Positions 52,040 to 62,552 of a DNA stretch of 64,000 nt are shown here, in pieces; positions within the stretch are counted from its first letter, which is position 1; each line of letters opens with the position of its first letter. The stretch comes from Streptomyces sp. NRRL S-31 (GTDB taxonomy: Bacteria; Actinomycetota; Actinomycetes; Streptomycetales; Streptomycetaceae). Below the pieces are notes generated by a model. That model had not been told where the DNA came from, ran no database searches, and was given only the letters and a program-made list of their open reading frames with translations. Location of the stretch: assembly GCF_000718775.1 (NCBI RefSeq), contig NZ_JOCB01000008.1, positions 1 to 64,000 on the forward strand, read 5' to 3'. A program made the position numbers and the translations under genes.

Positions 52040-52936
52040 TCAGGCCGGGGTGAGCAGGTTCTTCACCTCGACGACATCCGTGATCCCCGCCACCTCCGCC
52101 ACCAGCCGGTCCAGTGACGCCGGAGGCATCCGCCCGGTCAGCTCGACGATGCCGTCGTGCACGGTCACCACGACGTCCTCCCTGTCCCCCGGGGGGCAGC
52201 ACGCCGCGATCCTCTCCTCGACCTCCGTCCGGATGCCGGCGTCGTCCCTGATGAGCGAGTCCAGCAGCGCGTCGCGGCGCACCATGCCCACCAGGCGGCC
52301 ATCGCGGTCGGTGACAGGCATCCGCTTCAGCCGGGACAGGGCGGCGAGCCAGGCCGCCTCGGCAACCGTCGCACCCGGCAGCACGGTGATCGCGGGACTC
52401 GTCATCAGGTCTGCGGCCAGGTCGCCACGGGCCTTGCCTTGGATGCGACGCTCACGCAGCCTGCCGATCCGGCCGGGCCGGTGACCGGACGCCTCGAAGG
52501 CGGCCTTGGCCAGCAGGTCGGACTCCGAGACCACACCGATCACATGGCCCTCGGCATCCACCACGGGGAGCACGCTCGTGTGCTCGCGGGCCAGCGAACG
52601 GGCGATGTCGCGGTACGGCAGGTCCTCGCGCAGGGACGCGGCGGGTACGTCCATCACGTCCCTCACCAGACGCGGTCCCGGCTCGGTCGGGGAAGCGGCG
52701 GGGGAGGCGGATGGCGCCGTGCGCGGAGCGGAAGAAGGCGCGGAGCGGCCCGCGGTACTGGGTGGGGCCGTCGCGACCCGCGGCTCCGCGCCCGCGTGCC
52801 TGGCGGCGGCGGTGGCGGCGGCACCCAGGTAGCGGAGCAGCGTGTCCTGCCGTGCTGTCTCACCGGGGCTCGGGGGGCGGGAAGGGGCGTCCCGCCGCGC
52901 CTCAGCCTCCGCGGAGAAGTTGTCGTGCCCGTTCAC
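52040..52936 (-). CDS. CBS-pair plus BON domain protein
   Basis: A 298-residue protein started at GTG 52936, which has AAGGAGG nearby. Residues 1-90 are disordered and Ala/Ser/Pro-rich. The CBS pair follows (VRDVMDVPAASLREDLPYRDIA, SVLPVVDAEGHVIGVVSESDLLAKA, LMTSPAITVLPGATVAEAAW, RMPVTDRDGRLVGMVRRDALL). A BON domain ends the protein (IRTEVEERIAAC, VVVTVHDGIVELTGRMPPASLDRLVAEVAGITDVVEVKNLL). CBS pairs sense adenine nucleotides and BON domains contact membranes or lipids. CBS proteins such as Hrp1 are DosR-regulated in mycobacteria. It is divergent from the V/A-ATPase operon and shares its upstream palindrome. Confidence 0.88.
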   Translation of the reverse strand: MNGHDNFSAEAEARRDAPSRPPSPGETARQDTLLRYLGAAATAAARHAGAEPRVATAPPSTAGRSAPSSAPRTAPSASPAASPTEPGPRLVRDVMDVPAASLREDLPYRDIARSLAREHTSVLPVVDAEGHVIGVVSESDLLAKAAFEASGHRPGRIGRLRERRIQGKARGDLAADLMTSPAITVLPGATVAEAAWLAALSRLKRMPVTDRDGRLVGMVRRDALLDSLIRDDAGIRTEVEERIAACCPPGDREDVVVTVHDGIVELTGRMPPASLDRLVAEVAGITDVVEVKNLLTPA

Positions 52937-53016
52937 GGCGGCCTCCTTGACTGCGTCGCGTCTCCTGCGTCCACGTTGCCTGCGTCCCAGTCTTCCGCCC
53001 CTGCCGCCCGTGCCAA

Positions 53017-53030
53017 GAGCCGAACGGCCC
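53017..53030. promoter_or_regulatory. OsdR/DevR-like palindrome between CBS-BON gene and V/A-ATPase operon
   Basis: GAGCC-GAAC-GGCCC; its reverse complement, GGGCC-GTTC-GGCTC, differs by one base from the site at 41823. It lies about 90 nt before the first ATPase gene and about 80 nt before the divergent CBS-BON start, so it could serve both. Confidence 0.45.
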
Positions 53031-53118
53031 TGCCGGAAAGGCGTGAGGGCCCTATCCGGTGCGGACCTGGACAGCAACCGTGAAACTGGAGGAAGAGCCG
53101 ACCGGCAGGAGGCCGCGG

Positions 53119-53556
53119 ATGAGTTTGCGGGACTTTCTGGAGCGGTTCCGCCCGGCCGGTACGCCGGGAGCGTCCGCGTCCGGCGTACCGGCCGACCGTG
53201 CGGCGGAACGGGCCGCGGAACTGGAGCCCGCCCTCGCCGGCCTGGCTGACGTGCAGCGGGAGGCGGCACGGATCCGGGCCGTCGCCGAGCAGGAGGCCGG
53301 GGCCCTGCGACGCGACACCGCGCGAGAGGCGGCACGGATCGTCGATGCCGCCCGGGAGCGCGTCCCCGAGGTTCGCCGATGGGCCGCGGAGCCCCTCCTG
53401 CGGGCGGCGCGGCAGGAGGCGGACGCCCTCCGCGCGGCCGGGGACCGCACCGCCACGGCGATCCTTGGGCGGGCCCTCGACAACATGCCGCGCCTGGTGG
53501 ATCTCGTCGTGGCCGACGCCCTGCGCCCGGTGGGCGGGAAGGGGAAGGGGCCATGA
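53119..53556 (+). CDS. V/A-type ATPase subunit G/H (peripheral-stalk coiled coil)
   Basis: A 145-residue protein, started at ATG 53119 with CAGGAGG six bases upstream. After a Pro/Ala-rich 35-residue head it is one long amphipathic helix (ADVQREAARIRAVAEQEAGALRRDTAREAARIVDAAR in successive heptads), as in AhaH/NtpF and F-type b subunits. It should pair with subunit E to form the stator stalk. Sequence identity in this subunit class is low, so the call rests mainly on the coiled coil and on being first in the ATPase operon. Its TGA overlaps the next ATG (ATGA). Confidence 0.7.
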   Translation: MSLRDFLERFRPAGTPGASASGVPADRAAERAAELEPALAGLADVQREAARIRAVAEQEAGALRRDTAREAARIVDAARERVPEVRRWAAEPLLRAARQEADALRAAGDRTATAILGRALDNMPRLVDLVVADALRPVGGKGKGP

Positions 53557-54468
53557 GTGCCGGGTGGGTCGCCGGGGCGGTGCGCGCCAAGGCCCTCGTC
53601 AGCCGGTGTCCGGGGATCGACGGGGCACGGGAGATCGCGCGTGGCCCGACACTCGACGACGCCCTGCGACGTCTGGCGACCACGCCCTACGCCGGATACA
53701 CGCGGCCGGCGGCGGATCTGCGCCATGCCCAGCGGGCGGTGTCGGCCACCCTGCTCTGGCACCTGAGGGTGCTGGCCGGCTGGCTGCCCGGCGGCGGTGC
53801 CCGCCTGCTGGTTCCGCTCGCCGCCGGGTTCGAGATCGCCAACGTGGCCGCCCGGCTCACCACTCCCGGCGGTGGCCGCGCGGAGGCCCCGGACCCCTAC
53901 CGGCTCGGCGCACTGGAGACCGCCTGGCGAAGTCTCGAGCGCGCCCGTACACCCGCCGGGATCCGGGCAACGCTCGCGGCCTCGCCCTGGGGCGACCCGG
54001 GCGCCGACACGCCGTGGGCCCTGGTCACCGGCATGCGGATGAGCGCCGCGCGCCGCACCGCCGTCGCCGTACGGCCCGCGGGTCGCTGGGCCCGCGGACG
54101 CGCCGTCCTCCTGGCGGCCCGGGAGGTGTTCGTGCACCACCGCTCCCTCCCGGAGCCCGTCCTGCGCGACGCGACGCGGCTGCTCGGGAGCCGGGCGACG
54201 GCCGCCGTCACGTACCGGGAGTTCCGCGAGCGGCTGCCCTCGTCGGCGAGCTGGGCCCTGGAGGGCGCCGACGAGCCGGGCGAGCTGTGGCGGGCGGAGG
54301 CCCGCTGGTGGCGGACGGTCGGGTCGGACGGCGCGGCACTGCTGCGTGAGGGACGGTACGGTCCCCGGGTGGTCGTCGGGGCGGTGGCGCTGCTGTCCGT
54401 GGACGCCTGGCGGGTTCGGGCGGCGCTGGGATCGGCGGCGCGCGGCGGACGGCCCGGGGACGTGTTCG

Positions 54469-54482
<14 letters not shown>
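53553..54482 (+). CDS. V/A-type ATPase subunit C (V-type d/AC39)
   Basis: A 309-residue, largely helical protein that caps the c-ring and couples it to the central stalk. It begins MSAGWVAGAVRAKALVSR; the short polar start and RAKAL segment are typical of subunit C. Repeated helical blocks such as ATLLWHLRVLAGWLP, PLAAGFEIANVAARLT (the usual EIxNLxxxxR site) and AVALLSVDAWRVRAALGSAARGG (the usual 'ayllaKexEvrnir' end) follow the family's threefold internal layout. No membrane segments are convincing. It overlaps its upstream neighbour by an ATGA and its downstream neighbour by 14 nt. Confidence 0.75.
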
Positions 54483-56538
<2,056 letters not shown>

Positions 56539-56542
<4 letters not shown>

Positions 56543-57048
56543 CCACGTCGGGGGACGCGCTGCGCCCCGTCCGTACCGAACTGCTGCGCGCGGCACGGGC
56601 CTCGGCCGACGCGGTCCGGGCGGGTGCGCGCACCGACGCGGAGGAGACCTTGCGCTCGGCCCGCGCCACGGCCGAGGCCGAGCTGTGCCGAGCCCGGGAG
56701 CTCGGCAGGGCCGACGGCGCCGCCGAGGCGGCGCGGGAACGGGTGCGGGCGGTCCAGGACGCCTGGGCGGCGGAACTCGCGGCCCGTGCCGAGGCCCACG
56801 CGGCCTTGAGGGACGCGGTCCGGGCGAGGGTGCGGGCGGAGTTCGCGCAGGACGCGTCCCTGCGGTCGCGCTGCGCGGAGCTGGCACGGGAGCTGCTGGG
56901 CCCGCGGGCGACGGTCACGGCCTCCGCGGGTGGAGGGGTGGCGGCCGAGGTGCCCGGGCGACGGGTCGACCTGTCGGCGGTCGCCCTGGCCGATCGTGCC
57001 CTGGACCGGCTGGGCGTCCGTGCCGAGGCGCTGTGGGATCCGGCATGA
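56539..57048 (+). CDS. V/A-type ATPase subunit E (peripheral stalk)
   Basis: A 169-residue protein. The N-terminal half is an Ala/Arg/Glu-rich helix (ELLRAARASADAVRAGARTDAEETL) and the C-terminal half a small alpha/beta domain (CAELARELLGPRATVTA...RRVDLSAVALADRALDRL). That is the plan of subunit E, which pairs with G/H and holds the catalytic head still. Homologues are around 190-200 residues. It overlaps F by ATGA, and its own TGA overlaps the subunit A start. Confidence 0.77.
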
Positions 57049-58925
57049 ACCCTTCCCCGGAGCCCACGCCGGACGGGCCGGTCACGCCGGACGGGCCGGT
57101 CACGCCGGACGCGCCGGACGGGTCGCAGGAGCCAGTCCCGCCCGACGGGCCGGATGCGCCCGACGGGCGTACGCTCGCGCGGATCGCGCCCGGCACCGGG
57201 CCGGACTGCCCGGACCGTCCACGGATCCTCCGTGTCGCCGGCCCCCTCGTGGAGATCGTCTGCCCGCCCACGGTGGCCATGCACGACCTGGTCGTGCTGG
57301 GTGCCGCCCGGCTGCCGGGCGAGGTGGTCGCCATCCGGGGCGACACCGCCACCGTCGAGGCCTACGAGTACACCGGGGGGCTGGCCCCCGGGCACCCCGC
57401 TGAGCCCCAGGGCCGTCCCCTGTCGGTGCGGCTGGCACCGGATCTGCTCGGCGGCGTGTTCGACGGGCTGCTGCGGCCGCTGGCCGGCGTCGGCGACCTG
57501 CTCACGGCAGGCGGATCGACGACGGGTGAACCGGACCGTCGCACCCGGCCGTTCAGACCGTGCGTGGCCGAGGGGGCGCGGGTCGGGGCCGGTGACGTCC
57601 TCGGGGAGATCGGCGCGGGGGTCCCGCTGCGGCTCCTGGTGCCTCCGGACGTGTGGGGTGAGGTGAGCTGGGTCGCGGCGGCGGGCGATCACCCCTCGGA
57701 GGTCGTGCTCGCCGTGGTGGGCGGCCGGGAGGTGCGGATGGAGCAGTCCTGGCCGGTGCGCAGACCGCGACCCGTCGCACGGCGGTTGCCGGCGGACGCG
57801 CCCCTGAACACCGGACAGCGGGCCGTGGACCTGCTCTTCCCGGTGGCACGCGGTAGCACCGTCGCCGTGCCCGGCGGTTTCGGCACCGGCAAGACCATGC
57901 TGTTGCAACAGATCGCCAAGTGGTGTGACGCCGACGTCATCGTCTACGTCGGCTGCGGTGAGCGTGGCAACGAGATGGCGGATGTGATCGAGGAGTTGGA
58001 GCGGCTGACCGATCCGCGTACCGGGGGCCGTCTGGCCGAACGCACCGTGACGATAGCGAACACCTCCAACATGCCGATGATGGCCCGCGAGGCCGGCGTG
58101 CACACGGGCGCGACGGTCGCCGAGTACTTCCGCGACATGGGCCTCGACGTCGTTCTGATCGCCGACTCGACCTCCCGCTGGGCGGAGGCGCTGCGGGAGT
58201 TCGCCTCCCGCATGGGCGAACTACCCGCCGAGGAGGGCTATCCGGCGGGTCTCGCCTCACAACTGGCCGCGTTCTACGAGCGGGCCGCCGCCGTGCGCAC
58301 CCTCGGCGGCGCGACCGGCTCGGTCACGGTGATCGGCGCGGTGTCCCCACCGGGCGGTGACCGCACCGAGCCCGTCACCGCGCACACCGAGCGCTTCGTG
58401 CGCTGCCTGTGGAGCCTGGACCGTGATCTCGCCTACGCACGCCACTATCCCGCGGTGTCCTGGTCGGAGTCCTTCTCCCGGGACGCCGCCGCGCTGGCCG
58501 CCGCCCATGCGCGGGCCGGTGACGCGGGGTGGGCAAAGCGGCGTGGACGTGTGGCGCGGCAGCTGGCGGAGGCGGACCGGCTGGCCGACCTCGTCGAGCT
58601 GGTCGGCATCACGGCGCTGCCGCCGCGGGAACGGATCAACGTGCTCGCCGGGCGGCTGCTGCGCGAGGCCGCGATCCAGCAGAACGCGCTGTCCCCGGCG
58701 GACGCCTTCAGCGCCCCCGAGAAGACGGCGGCCCTCGTGCAGGCCGTGGTGACGGTCGTCGACCGCTGCCTGGAACTGGTGGACTCCGGCATCCCCGCGG
58801 ACGCCGTCGAAGCGGTCGACTTCGGCCCGCTGCTGCGGGCGCGCGAGAGAGCGGGGCCCGCCGAGACCGCTCCGGTCACCGCGGCCCGCGACGCCGTGCT
58901 GGCCCGCCTCAGGGAGGCGGCATGA
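57045..58925 (+). CDS. V/A-type ATPase catalytic subunit A
   Basis: A 626-residue catalytic subunit. Residues 1-58 are an unusual acidic Pro/Gly tail with repeats of DGPVTP. From ILRVAGPLVEIVCPPTVAMHDLV the family fold begins. Walker A is GGFGTGKTM (Lys283), followed by VIVYVGCGERGNEMADVIEE, the glutamate-bearing catalytic block. MPMMAREAGVHTGATVAEYFRDMG, VVLIADSTSRWAEALREFASRMGELPAEEGYP and the arginine-bearing LYSDLASLYER-like AAFYERAAAV complete the site. EPVTAHTERFVRCLWSLDRDLA is specific to A-type subunits rather than F-type beta. The nonhomologous region after the barrel, typical of A/V types, is present. Confidence 0.93.
   Translation: MNPSPEPTPDGPVTPDGPVTPDAPDGSQEPVPPDGPDAPDGRTLARIAPGTGPDCPDRPRILRVAGPLVEIVCPPTVAMHDLVVLGAARLPGEVVAIRGDTATVEAYEYTGGLAPGHPAEPQGRPLSVRLAPDLLGGVFDGLLRPLAGVGDLLTAGGSTTGEPDRRTRPFRPCVAEGARVGAGDVLGEIGAGVPLRLLVPPDVWGEVSWVAAAGDHPSEVVLAVVGGREVRMEQSWPVRRPRPVARRLPADAPLNTGQRAVDLLFPVARGSTVAVPGGFGTGKTMLLQQIAKWCDADVIVYVGCGERGNEMADVIEELERLTDPRTGGRLAERTVTIANTSNMPMMAREAGVHTGATVAEYFRDMGLDVVLIADSTSRWAEALREFASRMGELPAEEGYPAGLASQLAAFYERAAAVRTLGGATGSVTVIGAVSPPGGDRTEPVTAHTERFVRCLWSLDRDLAYARHYPAVSWSESFSRDAAALAAAHARAGDAGWAKRRGRVARQLAEADRLADLVELVGITALPPRERINVLAGRLLREAAIQQNALSPADAFSAPEKTAALVQAVVTVVDRCLELVDSGIPADAVEAVDFGPLLRARERAGPAETAPVTAARDAVLARLREAA
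57060..57120. repeat. 18-bp in-frame repeat in subunit A N-terminus
   Basis: GACGGGCCGGTCACGCCG occurs twice in tandem from about 57071, followed by a partial third copy. It encodes DGPVTP units of the extra N-terminal tail. Confidence 0.7.
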
Positions 58926-60316
58926 CCGGCGCCGTGGGCATCGAGTACACGAGGGTCCGGGATCTGCGCGGTCCGCTCCTGTTCGTGGAGGGGGTGAGCG
59001 GGGTGGGGTGGGACGAGTTCGCCACGATCGTCCTCGACTCCGGCGGGCGACGGCACGGCCTGGTCCTGGAAGTGGACCGCGACGTGGCGGTGGTGCAGGT
59101 CCTGGAGGACACGGCCGGCATGAACCGTAGCGGCACCCGCGTCGCCTTCTCGGGGACCCCGCTGCGGATCCCGGTCGGTGCCGGGTGGCTGGGGCGGGTG
59201 TGCAACGGGCGCGGCGCACCGACCGACGGGGGGCCGCCGGTGCTGGGCGGGTCGTACGCGGAGGTCGGTGGCGCGCCGATCAACCCGCTGCGCCGCGAAC
59301 CGCCGAACGAGGCCGTACTCACCGGTGTGGGCGCCGTGGACGTGCTCACCACGCTGGTGCGGGGCCAGAAGCTGCCGGTGTTCTCGGCGGCCGGGCTGCC
59401 GCACCTGGAGCTGGCCGTGCAGACAGCGGCCCAGGCGACGTGCGGAGGGGTGCCGTTCGCCGTCGTGTTCGCCGGCATGGGGCTCACCCATGCGGACGCG
59501 GCGTTCGTCCGCGAAGGACTGGCGGCCCGCTCGGCCGCGAGGGAACTGGTCCTGTTCCTGAACACGGCGGACGACCCGGTGATCGAACGGCTGCTCACCC
59601 CGCGACTCGGCCTGACCGTCGCCGAACACCTGGCGTTCACCGAGGGCCGTCACATCCTGGTGATCATGACGGACATGACGGCTTACGCGGAGGCACTGCG
59701 CGAGGTGTCCGCCGCTCGTGGCGAGATCCCGGCCCGCCGGGCCTACCCCGGATACCTCTACAGCGACCTCGCGTCCCTCTACGAGCGCTGTGGCCGCATC
59801 AGAGGCCGGCCGGGCTCGGTGACCATCCTTCCCGTCCTCACCATGCCCGCGGGCGACATCACCCACCCCGTCCCGGACCTCACCGGCTACATCACGGAAG
59901 GCCAGATCGTGCTGTCCGCCGAAGTGCAGTCAGCAGGTGTCTATCCGCCCGTGGATCCGCTGGCCTCGCTGTCGCGGCTGATGCGCAAGGGAACCGGAGC
60001 GGGACGCACCCGCGCGGACCATCCCGCCGTCGCGGCGCAGCTGATCGCCGCGCTGGCCCGGTCCCGGCAGGTGCGGGAGCTGGCCGACCTGATCGGACGC
60101 TCGGCGCTCGGCCCGGCCGATCTGCGCCATCTGGACCTGGAGGACGCCTTCCGGCACCGGTTCCTCGCGCAGGGCGCCGATGAGAACCGGTCGCTCGACG
60201 ACTCCCTGGACCGGGCCTGGGAGGTGCTGCTGACCCTGCCGCGCAGCCAGCTCGGCATGCTGCCGGCCGACCTGCTCGACGCCCACGCCCCACCGCCGGA
60301 CCGGGAGGCGGGATGA
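58922..60316 (+). CDS. V/A-type ATPase regulatory subunit B
   Basis: A 464-residue non-catalytic nucleotide-binding partner of A. It begins IEYTRVRDLRGPLLFVEGV. Family blocks are GRVCNGRGAPTDGGPPVL, NPLRREPPNEAVLTGVGAVDVLTTLVRGQKLPVFS in series, FAGMGLTHADAAFV, ERLLTPRLGLTVAEHLAF, RHILVIMTDMTAYAEALREVS, YLYSDLASLYERCG and LTGYITEGQIVL. As expected it lacks a Walker A. The arginine finger equivalent lies near DLASLYERCGRIRGRPGS. Length is normal. Its start overlaps the subunit A stop by ATGA. Confidence 0.93.
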   Translation: MTGAVGIEYTRVRDLRGPLLFVEGVSGVGWDEFATIVLDSGGRRHGLVLEVDRDVAVVQVLEDTAGMNRSGTRVAFSGTPLRIPVGAGWLGRVCNGRGAPTDGGPPVLGGSYAEVGGAPINPLRREPPNEAVLTGVGAVDVLTTLVRGQKLPVFSAAGLPHLELAVQTAAQATCGGVPFAVVFAGMGLTHADAAFVREGLAARSAARELVLFLNTADDPVIERLLTPRLGLTVAEHLAFTEGRHILVIMTDMTAYAEALREVSAARGEIPARRAYPGYLYSDLASLYERCGRIRGRPGSVTILPVLTMPAGDITHPVPDLTGYITEGQIVLSAEVQSAGVYPPVDPLASLSRLMRKGTGAGRTRADHPAVAAQLIAALARSRQVRELADLIGRSALGPADLRHLDLEDAFRHRFLAQGADENRSLDDSLDRAWEVLLTLPRSQLGMLPADLLDAHAPPPDREAG

Positions 60317-60945
60317 GCGCGAGGGCGCGCCGGGTACCGGCCGGACGCGCCGGACGCCTGCGGATGCGGCGCAGTCTCGCCACGGCCGTGCGCGGAGCCG
60401 ACCTCCTGGAACGCAAGCTCCGGCTCCTGCTGGACCGGGAGCACAGGGCACGGCGGGCGGCCGAGGACGCGGACCGGGTGTGGCGGCGGACGCTCGCCGA
60501 GGCGGAGACATGGCTGGTGCGAGGCGTGCTGCTCGGCGGCGAAGGCGCACTGGCCGGGGCAGCGCCGGCGGAACGGGCACGCGTCGACGTCCGGTGGAGC
60601 GTGCTGATGGGCGTGCGCCACCCCGCAGTGGTGAGCTGGACGGACCCCGCCCGCTCCGCGTGGGAACGGACACCGTCCAACACCGCGCTCGCCCACGCCG
60701 AGACGGCCTATCGTGCCGCGGCCCGTGCCGCGGCGGAACTCGCCGTCCACCGGGCGGCCGCGGAGCTGCTGGCCGCCGAGGCCGTACGGACCCGGCAGCG
60801 CGTCCGCGCCCTGCGCCGGCACTGGATCCCGCGGCTACGGGAAGACCTGGCCGTGGCGGAGCTGGCGCTGGAGGAGGCGGAACACGAGGAGGCGGTACGG
60901 CGCCGCTGGGCCGCCGGCCACGGCGCTCGTCGAACACGTCGGTGA
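60313..60945 (+). CDS. V/A-type ATPase subunit D (central rotor shaft)
   Basis: A 210-residue, highly charged, helical protein. The start VPAGRAGRLRMRRSLATAVRGADLLERKLRLLL matches the family's 'P T r . L . L k . r L . . a . . G . . L L K . K R d . L' pattern, though Arg has replaced Lys nearly throughout. The far end (RRHWIPRLREDLAVAELALEEAEHEEAVRR) is the second shaft helix. It is the last gene of the operon and overlaps B by ATGA. A strong bidirectional terminator follows 7 nt later. Confidence 0.87.
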   Translation: MSARARRVPAGRAGRLRMRRSLATAVRGADLLERKLRLLLDREHRARRAAEDADRVWRRTLAEAETWLVRGVLLGGEGALAGAAPAERARVDVRWSVLMGVRHPAVVSWTDPARSAWERTPSNTALAHAETAYRAAARAAAELAVHRAAAELLAAEAVRTRQRVRALRRHWIPRLREDLAVAELALEEAEHEEAVRRRWAAGHGARRTRR

Positions 60946-60951
60946 CCGCAC

Positions 60952-60983
60952 GCCGATGGCGGGCCCCGGGGCCCGCCATCGGC
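60952..60983. terminator. Bidirectional terminator between V/A-ATPase operon and hsp20
   Basis: A perfect 32-bp palindrome, arms GCCGATGGCGGGCCCC and its complement with no loop bases, lies between two convergent genes. It starts 7 nt after the subunit D stop and ends 14 nt before the hsp20 stop. Confidence 0.8.
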
Positions 60984-60996
60984 CGCCGGTCCGGTA

Positions 60997-61419
60997 TCAG
61001 TTGCCGTGCCGGATCTCCACGTGCCTGGCCTCCGCCTTCTCGGCCCCGAGGCCCACGCTGACGGTCAGCATGCCGTCGGTGTACTCGGCCTTGACGTCGT
61101 CCTCGTCGGCTTGCGGTGGCAGTGTGACGCTGCGACTCATCGCGCCGTACCGGATCTCGCCGTGGTTCTTCGTGACGTCCTTCTCGGTGCGTTCGGCCTC
61201 GACCGTGAGGATGCCGTCGCCGATGAGGACATCGATGTTCTCGGGCGACATGCCTGGCAGCTCCGCTCGCATCACATAGCGGCCGTCCTCCGTGTAGTCC
61301 TCGATGCGGAGCGTGTACAGGTCACCCATCGTGGGCATCGCGAACCGGGCCGGAAGGTTCTCGAACCAGTCCGACATCTCCGGGAACGCGAACCTCTGCT
61401 TACGGGACAGCGTGGTCAT
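60997..61419 (-). CDS. Hsp20/alpha-crystallin-family small heat-shock protein
   Basis: A 140-residue chaperone started at ATG 61419 with AGGAGG eight bases upstream. The alpha-crystallin domain runs from about residue 45: RYVMRAELPGMSPENIDVLIGDGILTVEAERT in successive motifs, then AMSRSVTLPPQADEDDVKAEYTDGMLTVSV, with the typical A-x-x-x-n-G-v-L-xv end. Length and layout match HspX/Acr (Rv2031c), the best known DosR-regulated dormancy protein. A GGGACCTGAGGTCCC palindrome lies about 95 nt upstream. Confidence 0.92.
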   Translation of the reverse strand: MTTLSRKQRFAFPEMSDWFENLPARFAMPTMGDLYTLRIEDYTEDGRYVMRAELPGMSPENIDVLIGDGILTVEAERTEKDVTKNHGEIRYGAMSRSVTLPPQADEDDVKAEYTDGMLTVSVGLGAEKAEARHVEIRHGN

Positions 61420-61510
61420 CGCCGTACCTCCTCGGCTGTCGTGCCACTGCCGACACCCCCAGTCCAGCGCGCACGGGCCCCTGCCGCTGAGGCCGAACAG
61501 TCCATGCTCC

Positions 61511-61525
61511 GGGACCTGAGGTCCC
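61511..61525. promoter_or_regulatory. OsdR/DevR-like palindrome upstream of hsp20
   Basis: GGGACCTGAGGTCCC has perfect six-base arms and a three-base centre. It is the closest match in the window to the mycobacterial Dos box core (GGGACT...AGTCCC), though one base longer between half-sites. It lies about 95 nt upstream of hsp20 and 25 nt before the decayed pncB-like gene. Confidence 0.6.
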
Positions 61526-61549
61526 TTTCGTCCCGGGCGGAGGTAGGAC

Positions 61550-62132
61550 ATGACCATGGTCACTTCGCAGAGGCCCGGCCGGGGGTTCCTGGCCGCCGCG
61601 GGCCTGGAGCCCGCCCAGGACTTCCTGGCCCGCTACCGCGTGGAGCCCACCCCGGCCCCGTGACCTTCCTCGTCGACACCTACGACACCGACGAGGGCGT
61701 ACGCGTCGCCGCCCGGGTCCTGGCCGGGCTCCGCCGTGGACCTGTCCTCGGCGAAGGTCACGGCCCCGGTCCGCGAGCAGGTCTCCCGCCGCGCCGGGCG
61801 GCCCGACGTGATCGCCCTGGCGGGGGAGGGTGCCCCCGGACCCCGCTCGGCCACTGTTGCGGACGGTCATGCGCGGCGGGCGGCGGACGCGGTCGCCGGA
61901 CCACTGGCGGGACGCCCGTGAGCGGTTCCGCGAGGACCTCGAGACCCTGCCCGGCCCGGCACTCCGCTTCGAAGACCCCGAACCGCTCCTGCCGGTGTGG
62001 TCCGAGGCCCTCGCGCGGCTCACCGCCTCGGTGCGAGCCTGCTTCGGGACCCGGCTGCGCCCGGCGGGGCGCGTCACGCCCCCGGACACGGCGGTCTCCC
62101 ACCCGGTCCCGCTCTCGGCGCACACGCGCTGA
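61550..62132 (+). pseudogene. Nicotinate phosphoribosyltransferase, multiply broken
   Basis: Fragments of the NAD-salvage enzyme appear in order but in three frames. VTFLVDTYDTDEGVRVAARVLAGL starts at 61660; the family has FLVDTYDT in the phosphoribosyl-binding region. AVDLSSAKVTAPVREQV then RPDVIALAGE stands for the usual VRLDSGDL...V.IVASG. VMRGGRRTRSPDHWRDARERF then LPGPALRFEDPEPLLPVWSEAL forms the C-terminus (61870-62060). The catalytic N-terminal half is gone. A 37-codon open frame at 61550 precedes it. The M. tuberculosis homologue pncB2 is in the DosR regulon, so this is a lost island member. Confidence 0.7.
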
Positions 62133-62173
62133 CCGGTCCCCGCGCGGGCGGGAGGGCCGACAGGGACGGCGCG

Positions 62174-62187
62174 GGGACCAACGGCCC
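62174..62187. promoter_or_regulatory. OsdR/DevR-like palindrome upstream of DUF1918-Usp-Acg genes
   Basis: GGGAC-CAAC-GGCCC, a 5-4-5 repeat with one mismatch between arms, 84 nt before the DUF1918 start. Spacing to the start is like that at ppdK and at the ATPase operon. Confidence 0.45.
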
Positions 62188-62270
62188 CTGGCAGGGCGAC
62201 GATGCCGGGGTCTTCCATGGAATCGGCGGCGACGCCTCGACGGCACCACCGCAGCAAGGAGGCGAGGACG

Positions 62271-62552
62271 ATGTCCGCTCCCGCACCACGGCAGGGGAAC
62301 GCCCAGGCCGTCGACCCCGAGGTGACCGGCGCCCCGGCGCGCGCCCGCGTCGGTGACGAGATCATCGTACGGGGCACCTCGGCCGGAGGCATCGAGCGCG
62401 ACGGCGAGATCGTCGGCCTCCACCACCCGGACGGCAGCCCGCCCCTCGACGTGCGCGAGGCCGACGGCGGACGGGTGACCCCGTACTTCCCGGGACCTGA
62501 TGCCCGCATCCGTCATCTGCTGACCGGGGGTGGCCATGTCCCGGCCCGTTGA
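62271..62552 (+). CDS. DUF1918 domain small protein
   Basis: A 93-residue protein with AAGGAGG eight bases before the ATG. After a flexible 25-residue start it shows the DUF1918 core RVGDEIIVRGTSAGGIERDGEIVGLHHPDGSPPLDVREADGGR, an SH3-like small barrel. Here the end is VTPYFPGPDARIRHL. DUF1918 proteins are common near Usp genes in actinomycetes; their function is unknown. It overlaps the following Usp start by 17 nt. Confidence 0.8.
   Translation: MSAPAPRQGNAQAVDPEVTGAPARARVGDEIIVRGTSAGGIERDGEIVGLHHPDGSPPLDVREADGGRVTPYFPGPDARIRHLLTGGGHVPAR

Noticed and set aside
57060..57120. Tandem repeat as operator array
   Set aside because: It is in frame inside subunit A and keeps the reading frame; a coding repeat is simpler.
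58922..60316. Subunits A and B as F-type alpha and beta or flagellar FliI
   Set aside because: A has the A-type nonhomologous region and the EPVTAHTERFV block, and a proteolipid, subunit I and D follow the V/A set.
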